Positions 44,662-53,851 of a stretch of DNA of 64,000 nt are shown piece after piece (the stretch's first letter is position 1; each line of letters starts with the position of its first letter). Made by a program: the position numbers and the translations under genes. Origin of the DNA: CAVSVP01 sp963731125 (GTDB lineage Bacteria; Pseudomonadota; Gammaproteobacteria; Competibacterales; Competibacteraceae); NCBI GenBank assembly GCA_963731125.1, contig CAVSVP010000007.1, forward strand, positions 558,001-622,000, given 5' to 3'. The notes beneath the pieces were generated by a model. That model was not told where the DNA came from, made no database searches, and saw only the letters and a list, made by a program, of their open reading frames with translations.

Positions 44662-45810
44662 TCAGGATTGCGACGCTGCCCGCTCGGTGGTACTCACCGT
44701 CGCAGACGGCAAAGGCGCCCGCCGCACGGCAAGCTTCGGAGCATCCCCGGCAGGTAAAATCAGCCAGATCCGCGTCGCGCCGCCGCCGCTGGAAGCGCCG
44801 ACTGTACCGCCGTGGGTCTCGACGAGCTCCTTGACGATGGCGAGCCCGATGCCCGCGCCCCCGTGCTCCCGCGCCCGTGATTTGTCGGCGCGATAGAAGC
44901 GCTCGAAGATAAAGGGAGCGTCCCCGGCGGAAAAGGTCTCCCCATCATTGACGAAAGTCAGGCAAACTCCTTCCGGGATCCGCGCCGCAGACACCTTAAA
45001 CCGGCCCCCTTCGGCAGCGTACTGCCCGGCGTTCTCCACCAAGTTCCGCAGCACCTGGCGGAGTTTGTCTGGATCTGCCTGCACCCGATCCGCGTCCGCA
45101 GGAATCACCTGCTGGATATCGAGATTCCGTGCATCCAGATTGGGCCGGCCGAGCTCCAACGCTTCCACCACGAGCTTCCGCAGCGAGACTACTTCGGAGT
45201 GAAAGTCGGTACGGGCCGCATCGGCTCGGGCTAGGTCCACCAGGGATTCCGCAAGCTTGACCAGGCGGAGGACCTCGCTGTGCAGCATCTCCAGGGTTTC
45301 CTGCGAGGGTGCAATGACTCCATCACACAATGCTTCGAGGTAACCGCGAATGTTGGTGAGAGGGGTGCGCAACTCGTGCGCCGCATCTGCAACCATCTGC
45401 TTGCGCAGTCCCTCGATGCGGGCTAGGTTGTCGGCCATCCGGTCGAACGCCTGCCCCAGCCGGCCGATCTCGTCCTCGCCGCCGATCCCCACCCGTGCGC
45501 TGTAATCCCCGGCGGCCAAACGGCGGGTGACGGCAGACATGCGCGAGAGTGGCCGCAGCACCCGCTTAGTGAGCCAGAAGCTCAACACCAGGGCCAGTCC
45601 CAACGCCGACAGGCTCGCCCAAATCAGATAGCGGTGGACGGCGTCTAGAAACATGGCATGCGCCTCATTTGGCGAGATGTGATACTTGTCCATCAGCACC
45701 GTGAAATAACCCGCCGCCAAATAATCGATGGCCAACCACACCACGAGTATGACGGTCCCGATTACCGCCACATTGATGCCGACGAGTTTCCAGAGAAGCC
45801 GGTTCTTCAT
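44662..45810 (-). CDS. Sensor histidine kinase (BaeS-like, HAMP-HisKA)
   Basis: 382 residues. TM1 (about 8-32), a short periplasmic loop (YHISPNEAHAMF...), TM2 (about 63-83), HAMP (LRPLSRMSAVTRRLAAGDYSARV), HisKA phosphoacceptor DAAHELRTPLTNIRGYLE, N box LRNLVENAGQYA, G boxes FERFYRADKS and GGAGIGLAIVKELVETHGG. The small periplasmic sensor resembles BaeS-type envelope-stress kinases. It lies 7 bases downstream of its regulator gene, so the two form one operon. Confidence 0.93.
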   Translation of the reverse strand: MKNRLLWKLVGINVAVIGTVILVVWLAIDYLAAGYFTVLMDKYHISPNEAHAMFLDAVHRYLIWASLSALGLALVLSFWLTKRVLRPLSRMSAVTRRLAAGDYSARVGIGGEDEIGRLGQAFDRMADNLARIEGLRKQMVADAAHELRTPLTNIRGYLEALCDGVIAPSQETLEMLHSEVLRLVKLAESLVDLARADAARTDFHSEVVSLRKLVVEALELGRPNLDARNLDIQQVIPADADRVQADPDKLRQVLRNLVENAGQYAAEGGRFKVSAARIPEGVCLTFVNDGETFSAGDAPFIFERFYRADKSRAREHGGAGIGLAIVKELVETHGGTVGASSGGGATRIWLILPAGDAPKLAVRRAPLPSATVSTTERAASQS

Positions 45811-45817
45811 GCGAAGT

Positions 45818-46549
45818 TCACGGAAGATCGGCCGCCTCGGGATTGAGACGATAACCGATACCCCTCACGGTTTCTATGTAGCGTGGATTTGCGGTATCGG
45901 CCTCAATCTTGCGCCGTAACTTGCCCACATGGACGTCAACGACGCGGTCCACCACGATCTCGCCGTGGGTCTTGATGTGGTTAAGTAGGGCTTCGCGGGA
46001 GAGGACCCGTCCGGGATGCGTCATGAAGGACTCCAACAGTCGAAACTCTGAGGGGGTCAGAACCAGGGGTTTCCCGCGGAGCATGGCCTGATGAGCCTCC
46101 GCGTCGAGCACCAGGGCGCCGTGTCGGAGCGGCGGCCGGCCGGGCCTCATTCCAGGCTGCAGGCGGCGCAGAATGGCCTTTACCCGCTCCACCAGCTCCC
46201 GGGGGCTGAAGGGCTTGACAACGTAATCGTCAGCGACCAGAGCAAATCCCAATAGCCGGTCGACCTCTTCCCCCCTGGCTGTGAGCATCAGCACGGGCAC
46301 ATCGGAGGCGGCGCGCAGCTGGCGACACACCTGCCAGCCGTCGAGCTTGGGGAGCATCAGATCCAGGATGACCAGGCAGGGGTTAAGTCGCCGGGCCAGT
46401 TCCAGCCCCGCCTCTCCATCGTAGGCGATTGCGGCCCGGTATCCCTCCTGTTCGAGGTAAGTTTTTACCAGGGCTGCGATATGGCGGTCGTCCTCGATCA
46501 CGAGGACGAGGCCCCTTGGCTTGTCCGTCGTTTCGATGGCCTCTGTCAT
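45818..46549 (-). CDS. OmpR-family response regulator
   Basis: 243 residues from ATG 46549 (MTEAIETTDKPRG); the frame is open to 46600, and neither start has a strong ribosome-binding site. Receiver domain: VLVIEDDRHIAALV, PCLVILDLMLPKLDGWQV (phospho-Asp), DYVVKPFSPRELVERV (Lys). Winged-helix DNA-binding domain: LVLTPSEFRLLESFMTHPGRVLSREALLNHI ... VVDVHVGKLRRKIE ... RYIETVRGIGYRL. It probably controls the secreted-protein gene at 44070 via the phased repeats at 44611-44650 (inference). Confidence 0.93.
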   Translation of the reverse strand: MTEAIETTDKPRGLVLVIEDDRHIAALVKTYLEQEGYRAAIAYDGEAGLELARRLNPCLVILDLMLPKLDGWQVCRQLRAASDVPVLMLTARGEEVDRLLGFALVADDYVVKPFSPRELVERVKAILRRLQPGMRPGRPPLRHGALVLDAEAHQAMLRGKPLVLTPSEFRLLESFMTHPGRVLSREALLNHIKTHGEIVVDRVVDVHVGKLRRKIEADTANPRYIETVRGIGYRLNPEAADLP

Positions 46550-46705
46550 GGGGTTATTGGGAGCTCGTCGGGTTGCATTGCTTCGTCTCGCCGCGGCCAA
46601 CGCTTGACGGTGAAAAAAGCCGGAAAAGCACCACTTGACGAATACGTATAAGGATATGGGGTTTGATCGTATGTGTCTAGATTATCTGAGTTTATGCTGC
46701 GGCGA

Positions 46706-47248
46706 TTAGAGGCGTTTAGCGAGTGCCACAGCGGCCGTCGAGCCCCAACCGACGATACTCATCCATAATCTGGCCAACTGTCCTGCCGGTCGGTCGTAGC
46801 GAGCTGCCGCATCGCATTTATGAGCTACCTCATCGGCGCAACATTGCGCCAGCTGAGCGCTTAATTCCCATAACGCCGGATTGCCCGCCAGCATGGTGAG
46901 CTGGTGTTGGTAATGGCCTTCGACAAACTGCTCCACTGCCTCGACGGTAAGATAAACCGCACGCGGTCCCAGCAGGGCAGGCAATGCCCCCAGTAGCCAT
47001 CCAGAAATTTTCCAGAGAGGCAGCAGACACGTTCGCTGGCGGCGGGTCAGCAATGCTTCCAGAAAAGCCAGATGGCGGGTTTCGGTGATGAGATGGGTTT
47101 GCGCGAAGCGCCTCACGTCGGGCGAGCGGGTGACCGCCAGAATCCCTTGATAGATTGCTACCGCTCCATACTCGCCCGCATGATCCGATCGCAACTCAGC
47201 CAGTAACGCCTTATCTATCGGCAATGCCCCAAGGGTTAGCGAAGTCAT
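46706..47248 (-). CDS. coq7: Coq7-type 3-demethoxyubiquinol 3-hydroxylase
   Basis: 180 residues, a ferritin-like diiron monooxygenase of ubiquinone synthesis, membrane-associated. Ligand motifs: LRSDHAGEYGAVAIY (Glu/His of the first pair), ITETRHLAFLEAL, VEAVEQFVEGHYQHQL, and CADEVAHKCDAA. Length is close to the family's 170-215. It lies 51 bases after the ftsH stop on the same strand. A broken duplicate of its 3' end lies 2.7 kb away beside the FAD oxidoreductase. Confidence 0.88.
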   Translation of the reverse strand: MTSLTLGALPIDKALLAELRSDHAGEYGAVAIYQGILAVTRSPDVRRFAQTHLITETRHLAFLEALLTRRQRTCLLPLWKISGWLLGALPALLGPRAVYLTVEAVEQFVEGHYQHQLTMLAGNPALWELSAQLAQCCADEVAHKCDAAARYDRPAGQLARLWMSIVGWGSTAAVALAKRL

Positions 47249-47299
47249 CGACCAACTCCTTTTCTTTGGCTTAACTGCATCTGTGTACCAGGCATGGCA

Positions 47300-49222
47300 T
47301 TAGTGCTGACCGACAGCCTGGCCCAGCGCCCCACTGCCTGCCAAGCGTGGCTTACCACCCCGGTGATCGTCGTTGCGTTCGGCGTTGGCCGTGCCCTGTC
47401 CGGAGTCCCGCGGCGGCCGCGGCGCGTTGCCCGCCATAATATCGTCGATCTGCCCGCTATCCAGGGTTTCATACTGCACCAGGGCTTCGGCCATCGAATG
47501 CAGTGTGTCCATCCGTTCCGTTAGGATATCCTTGGTGCGCCGGTAGTTGCGGTCAATAATCGCACGCATCTCGACATCGATCAGCCGGGCGGTTTCCGGG
47601 GAAACCTGTTCGCTTTGGGTGACCGCCTGGCCGAGAAAGACCTCGCTGTCATCCTTGGCGTAAGTCAGCGCACCCAGCGTGTCGGATAAACCCCAGCGGG
47701 TCACCATGTTACGGGCGATGTTGGTAGCCCGTTCGATATCGTTTTGAGCCCCGGTGGTGACATCATCGGATCCAAACACCAATTCCTCGGCGACGCGGCC
47801 ACCGAACAGGGTGGATATCTGACTCTCCAACCGGCGCTTGCTCAGGCTGTAATGGTCCTCTTCAGGCAAAAACAGGGTAATGCCTAAGGCCCGTCCGCGG
47901 GGAATAATGCTTACCTTATGGATGGGGTCATGACCGGGTACCAGGCGCCCAACGATGGCGTGACCGGCCTCGTGATAGGCGGTGATGGCCTTATCGGCGG
48001 CGCTCATAATGGCCGAGCGGCGCTCTGTGCCCATCATCAGCTTGTCCTTGGCGTGCTCAAACATGGCCATGGTCACTACGGATTGGTTGGACCGGGCTGC
48101 GTACAAAGCAGCCTCGTTGACCAGATTGGCAAGATCGGCACCGGAAAAGCCGGGGCATCCCCGGGCGATAATACGGGTGTCTACATCGTCCCCCAGGGGA
48201 ACCTTGCGCATGTGAACCCGCAGAATCTGCTCGCGCCCGGCGACATCGGGCAGCGGTACCACCACCTGACGGTCAAAACGGCCGGGACGCAGCAACGCGG
48301 GGTCCAGGACATCGGGCCGGTTGGTGGCGGCAATCAAGATAACGCCCTCGCTGTCGGTAAAGCCGTCCATTTCCACCAATAGCTGATTCAGGGTCTGCTC
48401 CCGTTCGTCGTGTCCGCCGCCCATGCCGGTGCCACGCCGGCGGCCGACTGCATCGATCTCGTCGATAAAGATAATACAGGGCGCATGCTGTTTGGCCTGC
48501 TTAAACAGATCCCGCACCCGGGAAGCGCCGACGCCAACGAACATTTCGACAAAGTCTGAACCAGAGACACTGAAAAACGGTACTCCGGCCTCACCGGCAA
48601 TGGCCTTGGCCAGCAAGGTCTTACCGGTGCCCGGCGGTCCTACCATCAAAGCGCCTCGCGGAATGCTGCCACCGAGCCGGCTAAACTTCTCCGGATTCTT
48701 TAAAAACTCTACGAATTCCGCCACTTCCTGCTTGGCTTCAGCGGCGCCCGCCACATCGGCAAAGGTCACTTTAACCTGTTGGTTCTCCAGCTTGCGCGCC
48801 CGGCTCTTGCCGAAGGCGGTGATGCCGTTTCCTCCGGCGCCGGTCAGACTGCGGCGCATAAAGTAAATATAAACCCCGATTAGCAACAGCAGCGGAGACC
48901 AGCTGATTAAGGCCTGCAGCAGGGCATTGGGGCGCTCCGGAGGAAGGGCCGAGACGACTACGTTATGGTTTAAGAGATCGCCCAGCAGGCCGGGGTCATC
49001 GGGGTTGTATGTGGTAAAGCGTTCCTTGTTGTCCCGCACGCCCCGGATGGTCTGCTCCTCGATGGAGACCTCACTGACACGACCCGCTTTTACGTCGTCA
49101 AGAAACTGGGAATAGGCGATATGCTCACCTTGCTTCGGTTGCGGTTGCATGCCCTGTAAAAGCAGCATAGGCAGGATGAGAATCGCCAGGATAAGAAAAA
49201 ATGATCTGGGATTGACTTTCAA
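47300..49222 (-). CDS. ftsH: ATP-dependent zinc metalloprotease FtsH
   Basis: 640 residues, inner membrane. The start codon is TTG (49220-49222), with GGAGG 8 bases upstream. Two N-terminal helices (about 7-25 and 107-126) flank a periplasmic domain. AAA module: Walker A VGPPGTGKTLLAKAIAGEAG, Walker B CIIFIDEIDAVGRRRG, SRH LLRPGRFDRQV. Zinc protease: TAYHEAGHAIVG (HExxH) with the third ligand region about 75 residues later. It degrades membrane and regulatory proteins. The C-terminal tail is Asn/Gly/Arg-rich, and length is standard. Confidence 0.97.
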   Translation of the reverse strand: MKVNPRSFFLILAILILPMLLLQGMQPQPKQGEHIAYSQFLDDVKAGRVSEVSIEEQTIRGVRDNKERFTTYNPDDPGLLGDLLNHNVVVSALPPERPNALLQALISWSPLLLLIGVYIYFMRRSLTGAGGNGITAFGKSRARKLENQQVKVTFADVAGAAEAKQEVAEFVEFLKNPEKFSRLGGSIPRGALMVGPPGTGKTLLAKAIAGEAGVPFFSVSGSDFVEMFVGVGASRVRDLFKQAKQHAPCIIFIDEIDAVGRRRGTGMGGGHDEREQTLNQLLVEMDGFTDSEGVILIAATNRPDVLDPALLRPGRFDRQVVVPLPDVAGREQILRVHMRKVPLGDDVDTRIIARGCPGFSGADLANLVNEAALYAARSNQSVVTMAMFEHAKDKLMMGTERRSAIMSAADKAITAYHEAGHAIVGRLVPGHDPIHKVSIIPRGRALGITLFLPEEDHYSLSKRRLESQISTLFGGRVAEELVFGSDDVTTGAQNDIERATNIARNMVTRWGLSDTLGALTYAKDDSEVFLGQAVTQSEQVSPETARLIDVEMRAIIDRNYRRTKDILTERMDTLHSMAEALVQYETLDSGQIDDIMAGNAPRPPRDSGQGTANAERNDDHRGGKPRLAGSGALGQAVGQH

Positions 49223-49422
49223 GACTCACGCCTCCGTTTGGTCTGGAACAATATAATTCGGTATTTTCCTCTAATGTCTTTGACATCATTTTGACAAATG
49301 GTGCCAATCCCCAAAAAAACAAGTGATCGATGGAGTGGGCACCTGGCTCGGGCGTCTTTAACCGGTGCCGCTATTATCGTTATGCAATGGATACGGGTGC
49401 AGAGTGACCCAGGGATGGGCTG

Positions 49423-49968
49423 TTAAGCTACGGCGGCTTCACGCTCGAACTCCAGAGCTACCGCCACCGCGTGAATGACTGAGGCAATCCGCGCGACGCT
49501 TTGAACCGCTTCGCGACTCACGCCCTGCTGACGTAGAGCCCGCTCGTGGGCGACGATACACTTGCCACAGGCGTTAATGACGGACACCGCCAGGGAATAA
49601 AACTCAAAGTCCACCTTGTCAATTCCCGGTTTGCCGATGACATTCATCCGCAGACGGGCGGGGAGACCGGCATATTCCTTGTCTTCCACAAGGTGTACAA
49701 AACGGTAATAGACGTTATTCATACCCATAATTGCCGCGGCCGCCTTGGCACCCTCCAGCGTGGCTGCATCGATCTGCTCGCGCACCAGTGCCTCGATCCG
49801 GGCGGTCAGTTCGGTGTTGCGGGCGGCGATAGCAGAAGCCAGAGCTACACCGTAAATCTGTGTCTCCGCAAGACCAGGGGATCCCTGAGGTGTTAATACG
49901 CTACTCAGGTTAAGCTTGAGGTCCTTGGCATAATCAGGGATAAGCCCTTTGATATCACTTACATTCAT
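49423..49968 (-). CDS. ahpD: AhpD-type alkylhydroperoxidase
   Basis: 181 residues from ATG 49968 (MNVSDIKGLIPDYAKDLKLNL); GGGAG lies 8-9 bases upstream, and the frame is open to 49983. Carboxymuconolactone-decarboxylase fold with the redox pair CGKCIVAHERAL (CxxC plus His). It reduces AhpC in systems that lack AhpF. It lies 84 bases downstream of ahpC on the same strand, so the two are almost certainly co-transcribed from the OxyR-controlled promoter. Confidence 0.93.
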   Translation of the reverse strand: MNVSDIKGLIPDYAKDLKLNLSSVLTPQGSPGLAETQIYGVALASAIAARNTELTARIEALVREQIDAATLEGAKAAAAIMGMNNVYYRFVHLVEDKEYAGLPARLRMNVIGKPGIDKVDFEFYSLAVSVINACGKCIVAHERALRQQGVSREAVQSVARIASVIHAVAVALEFEREAAVA

Positions 49969-50052
49969 TAAAAAAACTCCCAACTAATTTTCGCAAAGAC
50001 AGGATTGGCCGAGGCGTGCCGAAGGCAATCCCCGGCTTTGCTGCGACAGGGG

Positions 50053-50592
50053 TTAGGCAAGCTGCAAGGTCTCCTCGCCCTTCTGCCAGTTGCAGGGACA
50101 GAGTTCGTCGGTCTGTAGAGCGTCCAGCACCCGCAAGACTTCCTGTGGGCTGCGGCCTACGTTGAGATCGGTTACGTACACAAAGCGAACGATCCCGTCT
50201 GGGTCAACGATATAAGTGGCACGCTGAGCCACGCCTTCGTCCTTGTCCAGAATTCCCAGGGCTTCGGACAGCTCCCGCTTAATATCGGAGAGCATGGGGA
50301 AGGATAGGTCCTGCAATTCTTCTTTGGCGCGGCGCCAAGCCAGGTGCACGAACTCCGAATCGGTACTAACGCCCAATACTTGCGCCTCCCGATCTTTGAA
50401 TTCCTCGTTGAGATCACCGAATGCTTTGATTTCGGTGGGGCAGACAAAGGTAAAGTCTTTCGGCCAGAAGAATACGATTTTCCACTTGCCCTCGTACTGA
50501 CTGCTGTCGATGGTTTCAAAGCCGGTGTTAACATCGTTGGAAACGACGCCTTTCAGGGAAAAGTGGGGAAATTTTTCACCAATACCTAGCAT
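50053..50592 (-). CDS. ahpC: Peroxiredoxin AhpC
   Basis: 179 residues, cytoplasmic 2-Cys peroxiredoxin. Peroxidatic Cys in DFTFVCPTEIKAFGDL; resolving Cys in the C-terminal DELCPCNWQKGEETL. It reduces hydrogen and alkyl peroxides, and AhpD next door is the likely reductant. It diverges from oxyR across a 200-base region with a readable OxyR site. GGTAATACT-type spacing to the ATG at 50592. Confidence 0.96.
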   Translation of the reverse strand: MLGIGEKFPHFSLKGVVSNDVNTGFETIDSSQYEGKWKIVFFWPKDFTFVCPTEIKAFGDLNEEFKDREAQVLGVSTDSEFVHLAWRRAKEELQDLSFPMLSDIKRELSEALGILDKDEGVAQRATYIVDPDGIVRFVYVTDLNVGRSPQEVLRVLDALQTDELCPCNWQKGEETLQLA

Positions 50593-50697
50593 AGTATTAC
50601 CTCTAAATGAAACGAATGTAACGATGTTGATTCAGCACCCGCACCGATCATAAACGCGGGTTACTCTATGATTTGGGGATTCTGGATTATTTTTCTA

Positions 50698-50734
50698 ATG
50701 GATTGTTCTTATTGAATTGATAGGTTTTTTCTAT
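50698..50734. promoter_or_regulatory. OxyR operator between ahpC and oxyR
   Basis: The sequence reads ATGG-N7-TTAT-N7-ATAG-N7-CTAT, matching the consensus ATAG-N7-CTAT-N7-ATAG-N7-CTAT at 14 of 16 defined positions with exact spacing. It lies 59 bases upstream of the oxyR start and 106 bases upstream of ahpC, as expected for activation of ahpC and autoregulation of oxyR. Confidence 0.8.
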
Positions 50735-50792
50735 TAAAATAGTTGTAGGTGGTTTTTGGGCGCTTTCTATAGCAGCGTTAACGCGACGGCCT

Positions 50793-51749
50793 ATGAATAT
50801 TAATCTCCGGGACTTGCGCTATCTTGTGGCACTGGCCGATTACAAGCACTTTGGCAAGGCGGCCGACGCTTGTTATGTCAGTCAGCCCACTCTGAGCGCG
50901 CAGCTAAAAAAACTTGAGGATGCCCTGGGCGTGCAACTCATCGAGCGCACGCAGCGTCAGATGCGCTTAACGGCTATCGGCGAGGATCTGGTGGCCCGGG
51001 CACGCCGGGTGCTTCGGGAAGCCGACGAGATCGTCACCGCGGCCCGTCAGTATCAAGATCCTTTGACGGGGCGTCTACAAATGGGTTTTATCCCCACCTT
51101 GGGACCCTACCTGCTGCCCTATATCGTCCCGGTGGTTCGTGAGCGCTGGCCTCAGCTGCAACTGTATCTTTTTGAAGATCAGACTCAGCGGCTGTTGACT
51201 CAGCTGCGGGAGGGGCATCTGGATGCGGCCGTGCTGGCACTGCCGGTGGAAACTCAGGGGCTGGAAACCATGGAATTATTTACCGAAGCCTTCGTTGTGG
51301 CTCTGCCCAAGCAGCATCCTCTCACCCGCAAAGCCAAGCTGCGCACGGCGGATCTTGACGGCGAGACCGTGTTGCTCTTGGAAGACGGGCATTGCCTGCG
51401 GGATCAGGCCTTGGAAATCTGCGATACGGCTCATGCTCCAGAACGTCGCGATTTCCGGGCGACCAGCCTGGAGACACTGCGGCATATGGTGGGAGCGGGA
51501 GCGGGTATTACGTTGCTTCCAAAGCTCGCCGTGAGCGGTCCGGTGCCGGATTATCCTGCCGTGGCGGTGCGACCCTTCGTAGAGCCGCCTCCCTATCGAA
51601 TCATCGGTATTGTCTTTCGCAAGGAAACCGCTAGGCGCAAAGCCATTCAGACAGTCGCCGAGGCCATTAAAGAAACGATGACCGGTATCTTAGGGACGGC
51701 GACCTCGGGAGCGGCGACGGATCTGCCTTCGGTAACCTCGGCAACCTAA
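50793..51749 (+). CDS. oxyR: Hydrogen-peroxide-inducible activator OxyR
   Basis: 318 residues, LysR family. N-terminal winged HTH (INLRDLRYLVALADYKHFGKAADACYVSQPTLSAQLKKLEDALG). The regulatory domain carries the redox Cys pair in LLEDGHCLRDQALEICDTA (Cys-x8-Cys, equivalent to Cys199/Cys208 of E. coli). Divergence from ahpC-ahpD plus the adjacent operator fixes the identity. msrA, another oxidative-damage gene, lies downstream after a repeat. Confidence 0.96.
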   Translation: MNINLRDLRYLVALADYKHFGKAADACYVSQPTLSAQLKKLEDALGVQLIERTQRQMRLTAIGEDLVARARRVLREADEIVTAARQYQDPLTGRLQMGFIPTLGPYLLPYIVPVVRERWPQLQLYLFEDQTQRLLTQLREGHLDAAVLALPVETQGLETMELFTEAFVVALPKQHPLTRKAKLRTADLDGETVLLLEDGHCLRDQALEICDTAHAPERRDFRATSLETLRHMVGAGAGITLLPKLAVSGPVPDYPAVAVRPFVEPPPYRIIGIVFRKETARRKAIQTVAEAIKETMTGILGTATSGAATDLPSVTSAT

Positions 51750-51758
51750 GCAAGACGA

Positions 51759-51967
51759 TAAGCTGGACTTTGGCCATTGGTTACGAAATAAATACTTAAA
51801 GACCCCTTACACTCTTCCTCTCCTCTTGAAGAGGGGAGAAAATAAATATTTTAGCATCAGACACTTAACTTCCTATCCCCCGGTGGGAGAGAATTGGAAT
51901 GAGGGGAAATGGCCAAAGTCGAGATAAGGATTGTGCACGAAATAAAGTCCCGATTTACCCTTCCCGT
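51759..51967. repeat. Interspersed inverted repeat, copy C
   Basis: Starts TAAGCTGGACTTTGGCCATT and contains AATGGCCAAAGTCGAGATAA near 51908-51927, so its outer arms are inverted repeats about 150 bases apart. It continues with ATTGTGCACGAAATAAAGTC to CCCGTA. An inner hairpin CTCCTCTTGAAGAGGGGAG is also present. Copy D at 54661 shares both arms and the right extension. It fills most of the oxyR-msrA gap. Confidence 0.75.
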
Positions 51968-52081
51968 AAAGATTTGACTTAGGCTGCCGCCCTCGAGCAG
52001 AAAAACGATAGTTCGCTGCAACAGACTACCGGTCCGCTGGTCATATCTTTCGGGAAGATTATCAATGTACGGAGAGTCACT

Positions 52082-52723
52082 ATGTTTTGGTTTTCGAAAA
52101 AGACCGCTATGCCCAGTCCGGAAGAGGCTCTACCGGGTCGAGCAACGGCCATGCCCGTCCTGGAGCGTCATTATGTAAACGATAATCCGCTCAGGCCTCC
52201 GTATCCGGAGGGCCTGGAAACGGCCATGTTCGGAATCGGTTGTTTTTGGGGCGCGGAGCGGAAGTTCTGGGAAACGCAGGGAGTTTATGTCACGGCCGTT
52301 GGTTATGCCGGGGGTTATACGCCAAATCCCACTTATGAGGAAATCTGCACCGGCATGACCGGACATAATGAGGTCGTGCGCGTGGTTTTTGATCCCAAAG
52401 AAATCAGTTATCAGGAGCTATTAAAAGTGTTCTGGGAAACCCACAATCCAACTCAGGGTATGCGCCAGGGCAATGATGCGGGCACTCAATATCGCTCGGG
52501 AATTTATGTGTACACGCCCGCTCAGCGGGCAGCCGCGGAAGCCTCGCGAGACGCCTACCAAAAGGCATTGTCGCAAGCCGGCCGCGGCGACATTACCACG
52601 GAAATTTTGGAAGCACCCGAGTTTTACTATGCGGAAGATTACCATCAACAATATCTGGCTAAAAATCCGGGAGGCTACTGCGGTTTGGGGGGAACGGGAA
52701 TCGCCTATTCTGCTGCTGTCTAA
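52082..52723 (+). CDS. msrA: Peptide methionine sulfoxide reductase MsrA
   Basis: 213 residues, cytoplasmic. Catalytic motif FGIGCFWGAERKFW, followed by YVTAVGYAGGYTPNPTYEEICTGMTGHNEVV; later TQYRSGIYVYTPAQ and EDYHQQYLAKNPGGYCGLGG give the recycling Cys. Repairs methionine-S-sulfoxide. The N-terminal extension of about 45 residues matches the longer E. coli-type MsrA. GGAGAG lies 6 bases before the ATG. It probably belongs to the oxidative-stress cluster functionally. Confidence 0.96.
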   Translation: MFWFSKKTAMPSPEEALPGRATAMPVLERHYVNDNPLRPPYPEGLETAMFGIGCFWGAERKFWETQGVYVTAVGYAGGYTPNPTYEEICTGMTGHNEVVRVVFDPKEISYQELLKVFWETHNPTQGMRQGNDAGTQYRSGIYVYTPAQRAAAEASRDAYQKALSQAGRGDITTEILEAPEFYYAEDYHQQYLAKNPGGYCGLGGTGIAYSAAV

Positions 52724-52807
52724 ATCTCCGTAAGAGAAACCAGGGCACTAAGGCTCTTGTATAAGTTAAATTCTAGAGCGCTTTGCAAGAGGCCTACCGT
52801 CATGCAG

Positions 52808-53851
52808 TTACGTTCTCGATATGCCCGCTTCTGCAAATGTCGCCATGCGGGCGTGCAGAGCCGCGGCGGCGCGCAGCAACGGCAGCGCAACGGCCGCTCC
52901 GCTGCCCTCCCCCAAGCGCATTCCCAGGTCTAGGAGCGGCTCTACCTTCATGGCCTTCAGCAAATGACGGTGAGCGGGTTCGGCGGAGCGATGGGCATAG
53001 AATAGCCAGGGAGCCAGCTCGGGTTGCAGGCGCAATGCGATCAGTGCAGCAACGGTGGTGATAAAACCGTCGATGAGTGCCGGAATGCGCAGCTGTCCGC
53101 AGCGCAGATAAGTGCCGGTTAGCGCTGCGATTTCAAAGCCGCCCAGACAGCGGAGGGCTTCCAGAGGTTCGGCGCTTTGCTGCCGAGCCAGCGCCACGGC
53201 GATGACCCGTGCTTTACGGGCCACGCCGGCGGCGTCCAGACCAGTGCCCGCACCGGTCAGTGCCGGCGCCGGCATGGCAAGCAGAACGCAACTGAGCGCG
53301 GTAGCCGAAGTGGTGTTGCCGATGCCCATTTCACCGCCGATGAATAATTGGGCTTTTCTGTCAGCGGCCCGCTCGGCGGTCTCGCGACCCACTGCCAGAG
53401 CCTTATACAGCTGTTCCGCTGTCATGGCCGGTTCTTGTGTGAAATTGGCGGTGCCGGGTCCCAGCCGGCGATCCAGGACACCTGTCAGTGCTTCCAGGGG
53501 TTGAATAGTACCCACATTAACGACTTCCAGATGTGCCTGCCATTCCTGGGCCAAGACACTAATAGCAGCACCGCCGCGAGCGAAATTGCGCACCATCTCG
53601 GCGGTTACCGCCTGCGGATAGGCGGATACTTCCTCGGCGACTACCCCATGATCAGCGGCAAAGACGGTGATGTACGCGCGCTGTAGGTGCGGGTGCTGGG
53701 TTTCCTGCATGGCGGCTAGAATGGCACCCAGCGCCTCAAGTCGTCCCAAGGAACCGGGCGGCTTGGTAAGTTGCGCCTGACGTCTTCTGGCGGCCTCCAG
53801 AAACGTGCTGTCGAGATTGGGCATGGACTGCCGCCACCAGTTCTTGTTCAT
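52808..53851 (-). CDS. cobT: Nicotinate-nucleotide-dimethylbenzimidazole phosphoribosyltransferase CobT
   Basis: 347 residues. Makes alpha-ribazole phosphate for the lower ligand of cobalamin. Motifs: VFAADHGVVAEEVSAYPQAVT, VRNFARGGAAISVLA, FIGGEMGIGNTTSATAL, and the C-terminal LGMRLGEGSGAAVALPLLRAA with the catalytic Glu. Its ATG overlaps the cobU stop by 4 bases, so the start is secure and the two genes form an operon. Confidence 0.96.
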   Translation of the reverse strand: MNKNWWRQSMPNLDSTFLEAARRRQAQLTKPPGSLGRLEALGAILAAMQETQHPHLQRAYITVFAADHGVVAEEVSAYPQAVTAEMVRNFARGGAAISVLAQEWQAHLEVVNVGTIQPLEALTGVLDRRLGPGTANFTQEPAMTAEQLYKALAVGRETAERAADRKAQLFIGGEMGIGNTTSATALSCVLLAMPAPALTGAGTGLDAAGVARKARVIAVALARQQSAEPLEALRCLGGFEIAALTGTYLRCGQLRIPALIDGFITTVAALIALRLQPELAPWLFYAHRSAEPAHRHLLKAMKVEPLLDLGMRLGEGSGAAVALPLLRAAAALHARMATFAEAGISRT

